Assembly: GCA_023391105.1 (NCBI GenBank)
Contig: JAEWBO010000033.1
Coordinates: forward strand, 1 to 64,000
Source of the DNA: Bacillota bacterium
Lineage (GTDB): Bacteria; Bacillota; Clostridia; Christensenellales; SZUA-584
Direction: 5' to 3'
Length of the DNA: 64,000 nucleotides
Under the pieces are notes generated by a model. It saw only the letters and a program-made list of their open reading frames with translations. It searched no databases and was not told the origin of the DNA. Below are positions 52,812 to 61,846 of the stretch, piece by piece. Numbering within the stretch: position 1 is the stretch's first letter; every line of letters starts with the position of its first letter. Both the position numbers and the translations under genes were made by a program.

Positions 52812-54299
52812 CTATTCTCTTGGTTTCATTGTGGGGAAGAGGATAACGTCGCGTATGGAATAGCTGTCGGTAAGCAGCATCACCATGCGGTCGATTCCGA
52901 TGCCCATGCCGCCTGTGGGCGCCATGCCATATTCAAGCGCGTTCAAATAGTCTTCATCCATCATATGCGCTTCCGCGTCGCCCTGTGCGCGCTGCTGCGC
53001 TTGTGCCATAAAGCGAGCGCGCTGGTCGTCCGGGTCGTTAAGCTCGGAAAAGGCGTTGGCCAGCTCACGTGCTGTGATGAAAAGCTCGAAACGCTCCGTA
53101 AGCCATGGCTCCGTGGGGCTTTTCTTTGCAAGCGGCGATACTTCGACGGGATATCCGGTGATAAACGTGGGCTCTACGAGCTTGTCCTCTACGAAAGCTT
53201 CAAACGCCGCATACAAAAGTTCGCCGCGCGTCATCGCTTTTTCTGTGCTCAAACCGATGCCCTTGGCAATTTCCATCGCCTGCTCGTCCGTGCATGCGGA
53301 AAAATCAGCGCCGGTATATTGCTTCACGGCTTCGAGCATCGTCAGTCTGCGCCATGGCGGTGTCAAATCGACGCTTGTCCCCTGATATTCGATCTTGCCT
53401 GTGCCGTACAGCTTTTGAGCGCAATGATAAAACAGGTTCTCGCACAGCGTCATCATATCGTCAACGTTGGCATAGGCCTGATAAAGCTCGATGGTGGTGA
53501 ATTCGGGATTGTGTTTAACCGACATTCCTTCGTTGCGGAAAATACGCCCGATCTCGTAGACCTTTTCAAAACCACCGACGATCAGGCGCTTTAAATGTAA
53601 TTCGGTTGCGATGCGCAGATACATGTCCAAATCCAGCGTGTTATGATGTGTGATAAAAGGACGTGCAGCAGCGCCGCCCGCTTCTCCCATGAGAATCGGC
53701 GTTTCTACCTCGACAAACCCAACGCTGTCCATATATTCGCGAATAGATTTAATAATCAGAGAACGGGCCAAAAATGTCTGCTTGACCTCGGGATTGACGA
53801 TTAAGTCCACATAGCGCTGACGATACCGCAGATCGGTATCCTTCAGACCGTGAAATTTTTCTGGCAGCGGCATCAGCGACTTGGAAAGCAGCTCTATTTT
53901 AGATGCTTTGATGGAGATCTCACCAGCATTGGTTTTAAAGACCTCGCCTTCCACGCCGATGATATCGCCGATATCGAGCTTTTTAAAAGCCGCATATGGT
54001 TCTTCGCCGAGCACATCACGGCGAACATAAAGCTGAAGCTTGCCTTCAAAATCCTGAAGGTGTGAAAAGCTTGCCTTGCCCATCACCCGCTTGGACATCA
54101 GCCGGCCTGCGATGCGAACCGATTGTCCTTCAAGCGTATCAAAATCCGTAAGGATCTTCTCGGATGAATGTGTCTTTTCGAATCTTGTGGTGACAAAAGG
54201 GTCAGTGCCTGCGTCTCTTAACGCGTCGAGCTTTTCCCTTCTGACGCGGAGTACCTCGCTGAGTGTCTCCATTGACTGTTGGTTCTGGTTCTCCTCCAT
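52812..54299 (-). CDS. lysS: Lysyl-tRNA synthetase, class II
   Basis: Charges tRNA-Lys. The 495-residue protein has the N-terminal OB-fold (VRIAGRLMSKRVMGKASFSHLQDFEGKLQLYV) and the class II motifs: motif 2 with FRNEGMSVKHNPEFTTIELYQAY and motif 3 with GMAPTGGMGIGIDRMVMLLTD. The length is normal. It follows greA by 11 bp and is probably co-transcribed. No T-box leader is seen. Confidence 0.96.
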   Translation of the reverse strand: MEENQNQQSMETLSEVLRVRREKLDALRDAGTDPFVTTRFEKTHSSEKILTDFDTLEGQSVRIAGRLMSKRVMGKASFSHLQDFEGKLQLYVRRDVLGEEPYAAFKKLDIGDIIGVEGEVFKTNAGEISIKASKIELLSKSLMPLPEKFHGLKDTDLRYRQRYVDLIVNPEVKQTFLARSLIIKSIREYMDSVGFVEVETPILMGEAGGAAARPFITHHNTLDLDMYLRIATELHLKRLIVGGFEKVYEIGRIFRNEGMSVKHNPEFTTIELYQAYANVDDMMTLCENLFYHCAQKLYGTGKIEYQGTSVDLTPPWRRLTMLEAVKQYTGADFSACTDEQAMEIAKGIGLSTEKAMTRGELLYAAFEAFVEDKLVEPTFITGYPVEVSPLAKKSPTEPWLTERFELFITARELANAFSELNDPDDQRARFMAQAQQRAQGDAEAHMMDEDYLNALEYGMAPTGGMGIGIDRMVMLLTDSYSIRDVILFPTMKPRE

Positions 54300-54310
54300 T
54301 GTTACCGCCC

Positions 54311-54787
54311 TTATCTGAATATATCCATGACTTTAAACGAGATCGTACCGCCGGGTGTGCTCACCTCAGCCAATTCGCCGACCTTTTTGCCCATTAATGC
54401 AGCACCCACGGGTGATTCGTTGGAGATGCGCTTCTTATCAGCATCCGCTTCCACCGATCCCACGATGGAATAAACATCTTCCTCATTGTATTCCATATCA
54501 AGAATGCGCACAGTCGTTCCAATGCCAACAGTGCTTACATCAATTTCGCTGTCCTCGACGACGATGGCATTGCGCAGAAGTTTTTCAATCTGTGCGATTT
54601 CGGTTTCAACACGGGCCTGCTCATTTTTGGCTTCGTCATACTCCGCATTTTCCGAAAGATCGCCAAAGGCGCGCGCTTCTTTGATCTGCTCTGAAATCTG
54701 CGCCCTTCTAACAGTTTTAAGAAAATCTAACTTATCCTGCTTTTCCTTAAGCCCGTCTTTTGTGAGAATGACCTGCTCGTTTGTCAT
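54311..54787 (-). CDS. greA: Transcription elongation factor GreA
   Basis: Rescues backtracked RNA polymerase by stimulating transcript cleavage. The 158-residue protein has the N-terminal coiled coil with the family pattern LTKDGLKEKQDKLDFLKTVRR...ARAFGDLSENAEYDEAKNEQ (including the acidic tip DLSENAEY) and the C-terminal FKBP-like domain ending SPVGAALMGKKVGELAEVSTPGGTISFKVMDI. GGGAGG precedes the ATG. First gene of the greA-lysS unit. Confidence 0.96.
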   Translation of the reverse strand: MTNEQVILTKDGLKEKQDKLDFLKTVRRAQISEQIKEARAFGDLSENAEYDEAKNEQARVETEIAQIEKLLRNAIVVEDSEIDVSTVGIGTTVRILDMEYNEEDVYSIVGSVEADADKKRISNESPVGAALMGKKVGELAEVSTPGGTISFKVMDIFR

Positions 54788-54841
54788 GGCTACCTCCCGG
54801 TGATTATCTTTTGTTTAGATAATATGTGCTTTTTAAATGGT

Positions 54842-54850
54842 ATTATACCA
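54842..54850 (-). promoter_or_regulatory. Extended -10 promoter of greA-lysS
   Basis: Minus strand: TGG then TATAAT (54847-54842), an extended -10 element about 55 bases before the greA start. The -35 is not convincing. Confidence 0.5.
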
Positions 54851-54992
54851 GTACTATTATATGGTAAGTCATGAAAATAGCCCATTTTTATAATATGGAG
54901 ATTATATGGCAAGCAAAAATAGTTGTCAAGAAGAATACGCACAATAAGCGTTATAACAAGCGTATAAGCAGGTTAAACATGACAGATTTTCT

Positions 54993-55020
54993 TTGCTATT
55001 TTTATATCATATGCTATACT
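54993..55020 (+). promoter_or_regulatory. Promoter of the serC-serA-cyclophilin operon
   Basis: TTGCTA (54993-54998), 16 bp, TATACT (55015-55020). The predicted leader to serC is about 130 bases. It contains a hairpin with TGTTT-CCG-AAACA at its tip and a TGCTT/AAGCA extension. I do not recognise a riboswitch or T-box. The rest of the 54788-55157 gap is AT-rich and holds no supported gene. Confidence 0.6.
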
Positions 55021-55157
55021 GACTGCATAATAAAAAAGGTAAAAAAACACGTGGGTAGGTGCTTGTGTTTCCGAAACATGAAGCATATAATAAATAAAAA
55101 GTTCGTTAATTATTTAACAATGTTGCTATAAATATTTCTATATTCTAGGAGGTTATC

Positions 55158-56234
55158 ATGAAGGTATACAATTTTTCTGCGGGGCCCGCGTGCCTGCCTG
55201 AAGCTGTGCTCAAGCGTGCACAAGAAGAAATCGTTTTCTATGGAAACAGTGGCATGTCCGTGATGGAAATGAGCCACCGAAGCGCTGATTATGAAGCGAT
55301 CATCAATCAAACGGAAAAAGATTTAAGAGAGCTTATGGCGATTCCCGACAACTATCGGGTGCTCTTTTTACAAGGCGGCGCGTCTATGCAGTTTTCTATG
55401 GTGCCCATCAACCTGATGACCACCTATAAGAGAGCCTACTATTTAAAGACGGGTGCGTTTGCAAAAAAAGCAATTTCGGAAGCGAAAAAGGTGGGTGAGG
55501 TCATCGTTCCTGTCTCTTCGGAAGACAAGACTTTCTCATATATCCCCGAAACCACGCCCGATATGTTCGAGCAAAAGGCGGATTATGTGCATATCACCTC
55601 TAACAACACGATATTTGGCACGCGCTTTACAAAGCTGCCTGATACGAATGGAATTCCCATCGTGAGCGATATGTCTTCTTTAATTCTCTCTGAGAAGATA
55701 AATGTGAGCGATTACGGCCTTATTTACGCAGGCGCTCAGAAGAACATCGGGCCCGCGGGCGTGACAGTGGTGATCGTGCGTGATGACTTGATTGGCAAAG
55801 CACCAGAAAACACCTCTTCTATGCTTGATTATAAGGTGATGGCGGACAACGATTCTATGTATAACACGCCGCCGACATACGGCATATACATCGCAGGGCT
55901 CGTATTTGACCAGCTTCTTAAGGAAGGCGGTGTGGATGCCATGCAAAAGCGCAACGAGGAAAAGGCCGCGCTGCTATATGATTATCTTGATAATTCATCG
56001 CTGTTTAAACCCACAGCGAATAAAAAGGATCGCTCGCTCATGAATGTGACGTTTGTGACGGGAGATGCGGATCTGGATAAAAAGTTCGTATCTGAAGCCA
56101 AAACACAGGGCATCGTCAACATCAAAGGGCACAGAAGCGTGGGCGGCATGAGAGCCAGCATTTACAACGCAATGCCTATCGAGGGTGTGCAGACGCTGGT
56201 TGACTTCATGAAAGCATTTGAAAAAAAAGCGTAA
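55158..56234 (+). CDS. serC: Phosphoserine aminotransferase
   Basis: PLP enzyme that converts 3-phosphohydroxypyruvate and glutamate to phosphoserine. The 358-residue protein opens YNFSAGPACLPEAVL, has MSHRS and LQGGASMQF near the cofactor pocket, the PLP lysine in YAGAQKNIGPAG, and ends with HRSVGGMRASIYNAM. AGGAGG precedes the ATG. It is the first gene of a serine operon with serA. No serB is adjacent. Confidence 0.96.
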   Translation: MKVYNFSAGPACLPEAVLKRAQEEIVFYGNSGMSVMEMSHRSADYEAIINQTEKDLRELMAIPDNYRVLFLQGGASMQFSMVPINLMTTYKRAYYLKTGAFAKKAISEAKKVGEVIVPVSSEDKTFSYIPETTPDMFEQKADYVHITSNNTIFGTRFTKLPDTNGIPIVSDMSSLILSEKINVSDYGLIYAGAQKNIGPAGVTVVIVRDDLIGKAPENTSSMLDYKVMADNDSMYNTPPTYGIYIAGLVFDQLLKEGGVDAMQKRNEEKAALLYDYLDNSSLFKPTANKKDRSLMNVTFVTGDADLDKKFVSEAKTQGIVNIKGHRSVGGMRASIYNAMPIEGVQTLVDFMKAFEKKA

Positions 56235-56256
56235 GACAGCTAAAGGAGTGAATAAT

Positions 56257-57426
56257 ATGTATAAAGTAAAAAAACTCAATGCGATTTCTAATGTGGTCTA
56301 TGAGTATTTGATACCGGATAAATATGAGGTCAGCGAAGATGCCGAGAATTATGACGCGATTCTCGTAAGAAGCGCTAAATGCCACGATCTTGACATGCCG
56401 GAGAACCTTCTTGCGATTGCGAGAGCAGGCGCAGGCGTTAACAACATCCCTGTGGATGAATGCGCCAAGAAGGGTATTGTGGTGTTTAACACGCCGGGCG
56501 CAAACGCCAACGGCGTGAAAGAGCTTGTCCTTGCGGGCATGCTGATGGCGAGCCGCCACATTATTGAAGCCAATGAGTGGGTGAAGACGCTTAAAGGCAA
56601 GGGCGATGAGGTGCTCTCGCTCGTGGAAAAGGGCAAAAAGCAGTTTGTGGGGCCGGAGATTGCGGGCAAAAAGCTAGGCGTCATAGGGCTTGGCGCGATC
56701 GGCGTGATGGTGGCCAACGCGGCGCGTTCGCTCGGCATGCACGTAATCGGTTACGACCCGTATATATCCATTGAGTCTGCTTGGGGACTTGACCATGATA
56801 TACAGCGTGCGATAAACCTCGAAACCGTGCTCTCAAATGCAGATTATATCACATTGCATATTCCGCTCATGGATCAGACAAAGAGCTTTATCGGAGAAGC
56901 TGAGATCGCCAAAATGAAGGAAAACGTGGTATTGCTGAACTTTGCGCGAAATGGTCTCATCGATTACGACGCACTCTACGATGCGCTTGACAATTGCAGA
57001 ATCAGACGCTATGTGACCGACTTCCCCAATGAAAAGCTGCTCAATTACGACAACGTGATTGGCATTCCGCATCTTGGCGCGTCTACACCCGAATCTGAGG
57101 AGAACTGCGCCGTGATGGCAGCGACACAATTACGAGACTACTTGGAAACGGGCAGGATTGAAAACTCGGTGAATATGCCCGCCGCCGTATTGCCGTTTAC
57201 AGGCAGATTCCGCATTGCTGTGATACATAAAAATGTGACAGGCATGGTCGGACAGATCACTGCGTTGTTGGCGGAGACGGGCGCGAACATCACGGATATG
57301 GTCAACAAATCTAAAGGAGAGATTGCGTACACATTGATCAATCTCGACGAAAAGGTAGACAGTGCGACCATTGAAAAGATTAAGGGCATTACCAGCGTGA
57401 TTCGCGTACGTTCATTTGAAAAATAA
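56257..57426 (+). CDS. serA: D-3-phosphoglycerate dehydrogenase
   Basis: Oxidises 3-phosphoglycerate with NAD+, the first step of serine synthesis. The 389-residue protein has the Rossmann motif GVIGLGAIGVMVA, the catalytic Arg in NFARNGLID, the Glu/His region in GIPHLGASTPESEENCA, and a C-terminal ACT domain (about 320-389), the usual place for serine feedback. It is the short form without the extra intervening domain. AAGGAG precedes the ATG at 56257, 22 bp after serC. Confidence 0.94.
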   Translation: MYKVKKLNAISNVVYEYLIPDKYEVSEDAENYDAILVRSAKCHDLDMPENLLAIARAGAGVNNIPVDECAKKGIVVFNTPGANANGVKELVLAGMLMASRHIIEANEWVKTLKGKGDEVLSLVEKGKKQFVGPEIAGKKLGVIGLGAIGVMVANAARSLGMHVIGYDPYISIESAWGLDHDIQRAINLETVLSNADYITLHIPLMDQTKSFIGEAEIAKMKENVVLLNFARNGLIDYDALYDALDNCRIRRYVTDFPNEKLLNYDNVIGIPHLGASTPESEENCAVMAATQLRDYLETGRIENSVNMPAAVLPFTGRFRIAVIHKNVTGMVGQITALLAETGANITDMVNKSKGEIAYTLINLDEKVDSATIEKIKGITSVIRVRSFEK

Positions 57427-57447
57427 CCAAGGAAGAAGAGGACAGAT

Positions 57448-57951
57448 ATGGTCATCATTGAAATGGCAGACGGAAAGAAGATAAAGATTGAAATGCTCTG
57501 TGAGCATGCGCCAAACACGGTGGACAACTTTAAGAGCCTTGTATCCAAGGGCTTTTATAACGGTTTGATATTCCATCGCGTAATCAGCGGCTTTATGATA
57601 CAGGGCGGCTGCCCCAGCGGCAGCGGCACAGGCGGCCCGGGTTACGCGATTAAGGGTGAGTTTGCGGCCAACGGCGTAGATAACACATTGAGCCACAAGC
57701 GCGGTGTGGTGTCGATGGCGCGCTCGGCGGCGCATAACTCGGCAGGCTCGCAGTTTTTCATCGTGCATGAGGACGCGACGTTCCTTGACAAACAGTACGC
57801 GGCGTTTGGTCGCGTGGTGGAGGGAATGGACGTGGTGGACGCGATTGCGGCCACAGCCACAGACGCTTCCGACAGGCCAAAAGAGCCGCAGGTGATGAAA
57901 AGCGTGACACTCACCGAAGACGAAACGGTCACAGAGCCTGAAAAAATGTAA
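57448..57951 (+). CDS. Cyclophilin-type peptidyl-prolyl isomerase
   Basis: A 167-residue cytosolic cyclophilin. Active-site segments are IFHRVISGFMIQGG (with the catalytic Arg), GSQFFIVHED and YAAFGRVVEGMDVV. A short acidic tail follows the domain. There is no signal peptide. It lies 21 bp after serA and is followed by a terminator, so it is the last gene of the serine operon; the link to serine metabolism is unclear. Confidence 0.94.
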   Translation: MVIIEMADGKKIKIEMLCEHAPNTVDNFKSLVSKGFYNGLIFHRVISGFMIQGGCPSGSGTGGPGYAIKGEFAANGVDNTLSHKRGVVSMARSAAHNSAGSQFFIVHEDATFLDKQYAAFGRVVEGMDVVDAIAATATDASDRPKEPQVMKSVTLTEDETVTEPEKM

Positions 57952-57954
57952 TGT

Positions 57955-57992
57955 AAAAATCCCCGCAGAAAAAAAGTCTTCGGGGATTTTTT
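57955..57992 (+). terminator. Terminator of the serC-serA-cyclophilin operon
   Basis: AAAAATCCCCG pairs with CGGGGATTTTTT around a 15-base loop, just after the stop codon. Confidence 0.9.
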
Positions 57993-58099
57993 GTATCATA
58001 TATTAAGTAGAAAACAGTTCTCTAATAATTCGCTGGTGCTGTATCGTTTCACTGAGGATTAATTAGTAAAAACACCGTCAGTTATTTTCTTGTGGGTTT

Positions 58100-58121
58100 C
58101 CAAAGGGGCAGACCCCTTTGG
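58100..58121. repeat. Perfect hairpin, probable dispersed repeat
   Basis: CCAAAGGGG-CAGA-CCCCTTTGG is a perfect 9 bp inverted repeat, followed by a second, weaker G/C-rich pairing (GGGG...CCCC). Such G/C blocks recur between genes in Clostridia as I recall. It lies 28 bases beyond the ychF stop and could also stop ychF transcription, though there is no clear T-run. Confidence 0.5.
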
Positions 58122-58149
58122 CGGGGATTTGGCCCCCAAAAAGATCGTA

Positions 58150-59250
58150 TTAGACGTTAAACTTAAATAAAGTGACGTCTCCGTCCTGCATCACGTATTC
58201 CTTGCCCTCCTGCCGTACAAGCCCTTTGGCCTTGGCGGCTGCCATGTCACCGCATGCTTTCAGGTCGTCGAACGCGACGATCTCGGCCCGGATAAAGCCG
58301 CGCTCAAAATCGCTGTGTATTTTGCCCGCTGCGCCGGGCGCTTTGGTGCCGCGCGCAATTGTCCATGCACGCACTTCCTTTTCACCTGCCGTCAAATAGC
58401 TGATAAGGTTCAACAGCTTATAGCTTTTCTGTACGAGCGCATTGAGGCCGCTTTGTGCGATGCCAAGCTCCTCCAAAAACATTTGCCGTTCCTCGGCTGA
58501 GAGCGTGGAAAGCTCTTCCTCGAGCTTGGCGCATATCACCATCACCTCGGCACCCTGTGTTTTCGCGAGCTCGACCAGTGCGGCCACTTGGGGCAACGCG
58601 TAAGGGTCGGTGCTGGAAGAATCGTCTTCCGATATATTGGCGGCATAAAGCATGGGTTTATCCGTCAACAGAAACAGCTCGCTCACCAGTGCACGCTGCG
58701 CCTCGTCCAGTTCCATGCCGGCCACGAAAATACCTTTTTCAAGGTTTTCCTTAACGAAGCTTAGCGTATCACACTCAAATACGTATTTCTTATCGCCGGA
58801 TTTCTTCATTTTTTCGCTGCGCGTAAGGCGCTTGTCCACGGTTTCAATGTCCGCGAAGATCAGCTCAAAGTTGATGGTTTCCGCATCCCGTGAGCTGCCG
58901 ATGCTGCCGTCCACATGCGTCACGTCGTCATCCTCAAAGCAGCGTACCACATGCAGTATCGCGTCCACCTCGCGGATGTGCGCCAAAAATTTATTGCCAA
59001 GGCCCTCGCCGCGGCTGGCACCCTTCACGAGCCCCGCGATATCCACAAACTCAATCACAGCGGGTGTGAATTTGGCCGGATGGTAAAGCTCTGCCAAAAA
59101 GTCCATGCGTTTATCGGGGACGGACACAACGCCCACGTTGGGATCTATGGTGCAAAAGGGATAGTTTTCGCTGGCTGCGCCCGCGCCTGTGAGCGCGTTG
59201 AACAGCGATGATTTGCCCACGTTGGGCAGCCCGACAATGCCAAGTTTCAT
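58150..59250 (-). CDS. ychF: Obg-like ATPase YchF
   Basis: A universally conserved P-loop ATPase that binds ribosomes and is linked to stress responses. The 366-residue protein has the G1 loop GLPNVGKSS (residues 6-14), the G3 region VDIAGLVKGASRGEGLGN, a coiled-coil insert and the C-terminal TGS domain (about 280-366) ending FKFNV. The family prefers ATP over GTP. GAGGAG precedes the ATG. Confidence 0.97.
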   Translation of the reverse strand: MKLGIVGLPNVGKSSLFNALTGAGAASENYPFCTIDPNVGVVSVPDKRMDFLAELYHPAKFTPAVIEFVDIAGLVKGASRGEGLGNKFLAHIREVDAILHVVRCFEDDDVTHVDGSIGSSRDAETINFELIFADIETVDKRLTRSEKMKKSGDKKYVFECDTLSFVKENLEKGIFVAGMELDEAQRALVSELFLLTDKPMLYAANISEDDSSSTDPYALPQVAALVELAKTQGAEVMVICAKLEEELSTLSAEERQMFLEELGIAQSGLNALVQKSYKLLNLISYLTAGEKEVRAWTIARGTKAPGAAGKIHSDFERGFIRAEIVAFDDLKACGDMAAAKAKGLVRQEGKEYVMQDGDVTLFKFNV

Positions 59251-59463
59251 GTTGACTCCTCAATATCATATATTCACGTCATTATAGCGCCCGCAGAATG
59301 TAAAATCAACAAAATGCATTTTTGCCGGATTATTTGCGCATATATTCTAGCAGGAGTCACCTTTGCTGGATAAAATTGCGGTTGTGAAACGTATCAATTG
59401 GGTGTAAAATATTTTAATATAAATTTTCATGAACGGGCGTTGGGGCGCAATGGGGAGGCAAAC

Positions 59464-60624
59464 GTGTCAAAGACGATACAGGAGATAAACGAAAAGCTTA
59501 AAAAGGGCAAGGCTGTGGTATTTACCGCGGAGGAAGCGGTAAAGATGGCCAAGGAGCAGGGCGTTGCGGCATGCGCGAAGAAGATCGATGTGGTGACGGC
59601 GGCCACGTTCGGCGCGATGTGTTCGTCGGGCGCGGTCTTGAATTTCGGACACAGTGAGCCGCCCATCCGTATGGCGGAGATCTCGCTTAACGGCGTGGAG
59701 GCATACGGCGGGCTTGCGGCCGTGGATACCTTCATCGGTGCGACGCAGCCCGGAAAGAATACGGGTATCGAATACGGCGGTGCGCATGTGATCGAAGACC
59801 TCGTTGCGGGCAAAGAGGTGGAGCTTGTGGCGCGCTCGGGCGGTACTGATTGTTATTCGCGCAAGGATATAAAGACAAATATTTCGCTTGCGGATATGAA
59901 TCAGGCGTATATTTTCAATCCGCGCAACGCGTATCAAAACTATTCCGCGGCGACCAACACAACCAAGAAGACAAAACGCACCTATATGGGCACGCTGCTT
60001 CCAAACATGGGCAACGTCACGTATACCACGGCGGGCGAAATGTCCCCGCTGCTTAAAGATCCGAAGCTTCGCACTATTGGCATCGGCACGCGCATACTGC
60101 TGTGCGGCGGAGAAGGGTATGTCGTGTTTGAAGGCACGCAGGCGGTCAACAAAGCGATGGAACTGCCCGGCGGTGATATGCATTATGCGGGTTATACGCT
60201 GTCGGTGATGGGCGACATGAAGGGCATGAAGAGCGAATACATTAAGGCCGCCACCTTTGACGGTTACGGGGTATCGCTGTACGTGGGCATCGGTGTACCG
60301 ATTCCGGTGATCGATGAAGACATGATGGCTGATCTCGCCGTGTCTAATGAGAAGCTCTATACCTATGTGTACGATTACGGCTTCAGCAGTCGCTCTCGCG
60401 AGGAATTAAAGCTTGTGAGCTATGCGGAACTGCGATCGGGTCAGGTGGAGATCAACGGCAAAAAGATCAAGACGGCACCGTTATCGAGTTTGCTTAAGGC
60501 CCGCAAGATCGCGGGAGAGCTAAAGGAAAAGCTGCTTGACGGCAGCTTTGAAATGACGCAGCCGGCAGCGATGCTGCCGCACAGAGACAGCATCAATGTG
60601 CTGAATATAAGAGGGGATAAGTGA
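59464..60624 (+). CDS. Homocysteine biosynthesis protein (HcyBio, DUF39/COG1900)
   Basis: A 386-residue protein of the DUF39/HcyBio family. In Methanosarcina acetivorans its counterpart (MA1821) is needed to build homocysteine from aspartate semialdehyde and sulfide without O-acylhomoserine. Cys53 (in FGAMCSSGAVLNFGH) and Cys130 (in SGGTDCYSRKD) sit where I recall the two essential cysteines of MA1821. The GTG start at 59464 follows GGGGAGG by five bases; the longer frame lacks a ribosome site. The next gene, one base on, is the NIL-ferredoxin partner. Confidence 0.9.
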   Translation: MSKTIQEINEKLKKGKAVVFTAEEAVKMAKEQGVAACAKKIDVVTAATFGAMCSSGAVLNFGHSEPPIRMAEISLNGVEAYGGLAAVDTFIGATQPGKNTGIEYGGAHVIEDLVAGKEVELVARSGGTDCYSRKDIKTNISLADMNQAYIFNPRNAYQNYSAATNTTKKTKRTYMGTLLPNMGNVTYTTAGEMSPLLKDPKLRTIGIGTRILLCGGEGYVVFEGTQAVNKAMELPGGDMHYAGYTLSVMGDMKGMKSEYIKAATFDGYGVSLYVGIGVPIPVIDEDMMADLAVSNEKLYTYVYDYGFSSRSREELKLVSYAELRSGQVEINGKKIKTAPLSSLLKARKIAGELKEKLLDGSFEMTQPAAMLPHRDSINVLNIRGDK

Positions 60625-60625
60625 C

Positions 60626-61048
60626 ATGGAAAACAAGCGCATAAAAATCGGGCTCATGTTTCCGCCCGAAAAAACCGATAAGCCCATTGTCACAAATCTT
60701 GTGAAATACGGCCTTACCTTCAATATATTAAGGGCGTATATTTCGCCGGGTAAAACGGGTAACATTATACTCGAAATATCCGGCAGCGACGAGAATCTCA
60801 AACAAAGCCTTGATTATCTTGAGAATGAGGGCATTGAGGTCAACATTTATACGGACAGCGTCATTCGCTACGAGGAAAAATGCATGCACTGCGGCGCATG
60901 CACATCCGTCTGTCCGTCCGGAGCGCTCGTGATGAACAGGGAAACCTGGGAGCTGGAGTTTACAATGGACAAATGCCTGCTGTGCGGGCATTGCGTAAGG
61001 GCGTGTCCCGCGCGTGCGATAAAAAGCTTTGACGAAGCCATACTCTGA
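60626..61048 (+). CDS. NIL-domain ferredoxin (two 4Fe-4S clusters), homocysteine pathway partner
   Basis: A 140-residue protein. The N-terminal NIL domain (about 1-78), named from a motif in MetN-type ATPases, precedes a ferredoxin domain with two complete cluster motifs, CMHCGACTSVCP and CLLCGHCVRACP. The methanogen counterpart MA1822 works with the DUF39 protein in homocysteine formation, probably moving electrons or sulfur. The ATG follows GAGGGG and lies one base after the upstream stop. The 3' end overlaps the next gene by 20 bases. Confidence 0.92.
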   Translation: MENKRIKIGLMFPPEKTDKPIVTNLVKYGLTFNILRAYISPGKTGNIILEISGSDENLKQSLDYLENEGIEVNIYTDSVIRYEEKCMHCGACTSVCPSGALVMNRETWELEFTMDKCLLCGHCVRACPARAIKSFDEAIL

Positions 61049-61772
61049 TTTTTCTAATCGGGATGAATACCGGCGCGTGATCGCCGCAGACATGCCGTGC
61101 TGGCGGTTGCAGCATTTTGAGACCGAGCTGTTTATCTGCGCGGACGGGCTTCATGCAGATGCGGCGGCAGAAGCCGTAAGCTTGCTGCGCTCAGAGCTGG
61201 ATGCGTATATTGCGGCGAACCCGCTTTTTTTAAAAAGCCTTAAACCTGTTGAGCCGGAAGAGGGCGCGCCTGATGCGGTTAAGGCGATGTGCCGCGCGGC
61301 AAAATATGCGGGCGTGGGGCCCATGGCGGCGGTAGCGGGCGCGTTTTCGGCGCAAGTGGGGCGCCAGATTCTCAAGTTTTCAAAGCAGGTTATCGTTGAA
61401 AACGGCGGTGATATATTTATAAAGTCGGACAAGCCAAAAACGGTGGCGGTATTCGCAGGCAATAGCCCGTTGAGCCTTAAAGTCGGTATTATGGTGGATT
61501 CCCGGGAAATGCCGATGTCGGTTTGCACGTCGTCGGGCACGGTGGGGCCTTCTTTAAGCTTTGGGAAAGCCGATGCTGCGGTGGTGGTTTCGCCAGACGC
61601 GTATCTCGCAGATGCGTGTGCCACACGCCTCGGAAATGAGGTGAAATGCGCGGCGGATATTGAGCATGCGCTGGATGTGATCATACACATTCCGGGCGTG
61701 ACCGGCGCCATGGCGATCGTGGATGATGTGTGCGGCGCTGTGGGCGATATCCGGCTGGAAACGCTCGGCTGA
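61029..61772 (+). CDS. UPF0280 / COG2122 (ApbE-like) protein
   Basis: A 247-residue protein of the UPF0280 family, related to the ApbE flavin transferase fold. Motifs are YAGVGPMAAVAGAF, VENGGDIFI and a Cys in MSVCTSSGTVGPSLSFGKADAAVVV. COG2122 (MA1715 in Methanosarcina) has been tied to the same sulfide-to-homocysteine route. The TTG at 61029 is the only start that keeps the whole family N-terminus, and it overlaps the ferredoxin gene by 20 bases without a clear ribosome site, so coupling is likely. A GTG near 61077 is an alternative. Confidence 0.82.
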   Translation: MTKPYSDFSNRDEYRRVIAADMPCWRLQHFETELFICADGLHADAAAEAVSLLRSELDAYIAANPLFLKSLKPVEPEEGAPDAVKAMCRAAKYAGVGPMAAVAGAFSAQVGRQILKFSKQVIVENGGDIFIKSDKPKTVAVFAGNSPLSLKVGIMVDSREMPMSVCTSSGTVGPSLSFGKADAAVVVSPDAYLADACATRLGNEVKCAADIEHALDVIIHIPGVTGAMAIVDDVCGAVGDIRLETLG

Positions 61773-61846
61773 CAATAAAATGTTCTGTATCCTTGGTAAA
61801 ACTGGATGGATTGGCGGTTGGTGGATAACGTCAAGGGGGTATGAAT

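Noticed and set aside
54871..55131. 86-codon open frame before serC
   Set aside because: AT-rich, no ribosome site, and it covers the serC promoter; the composition is that of an intergenic region.
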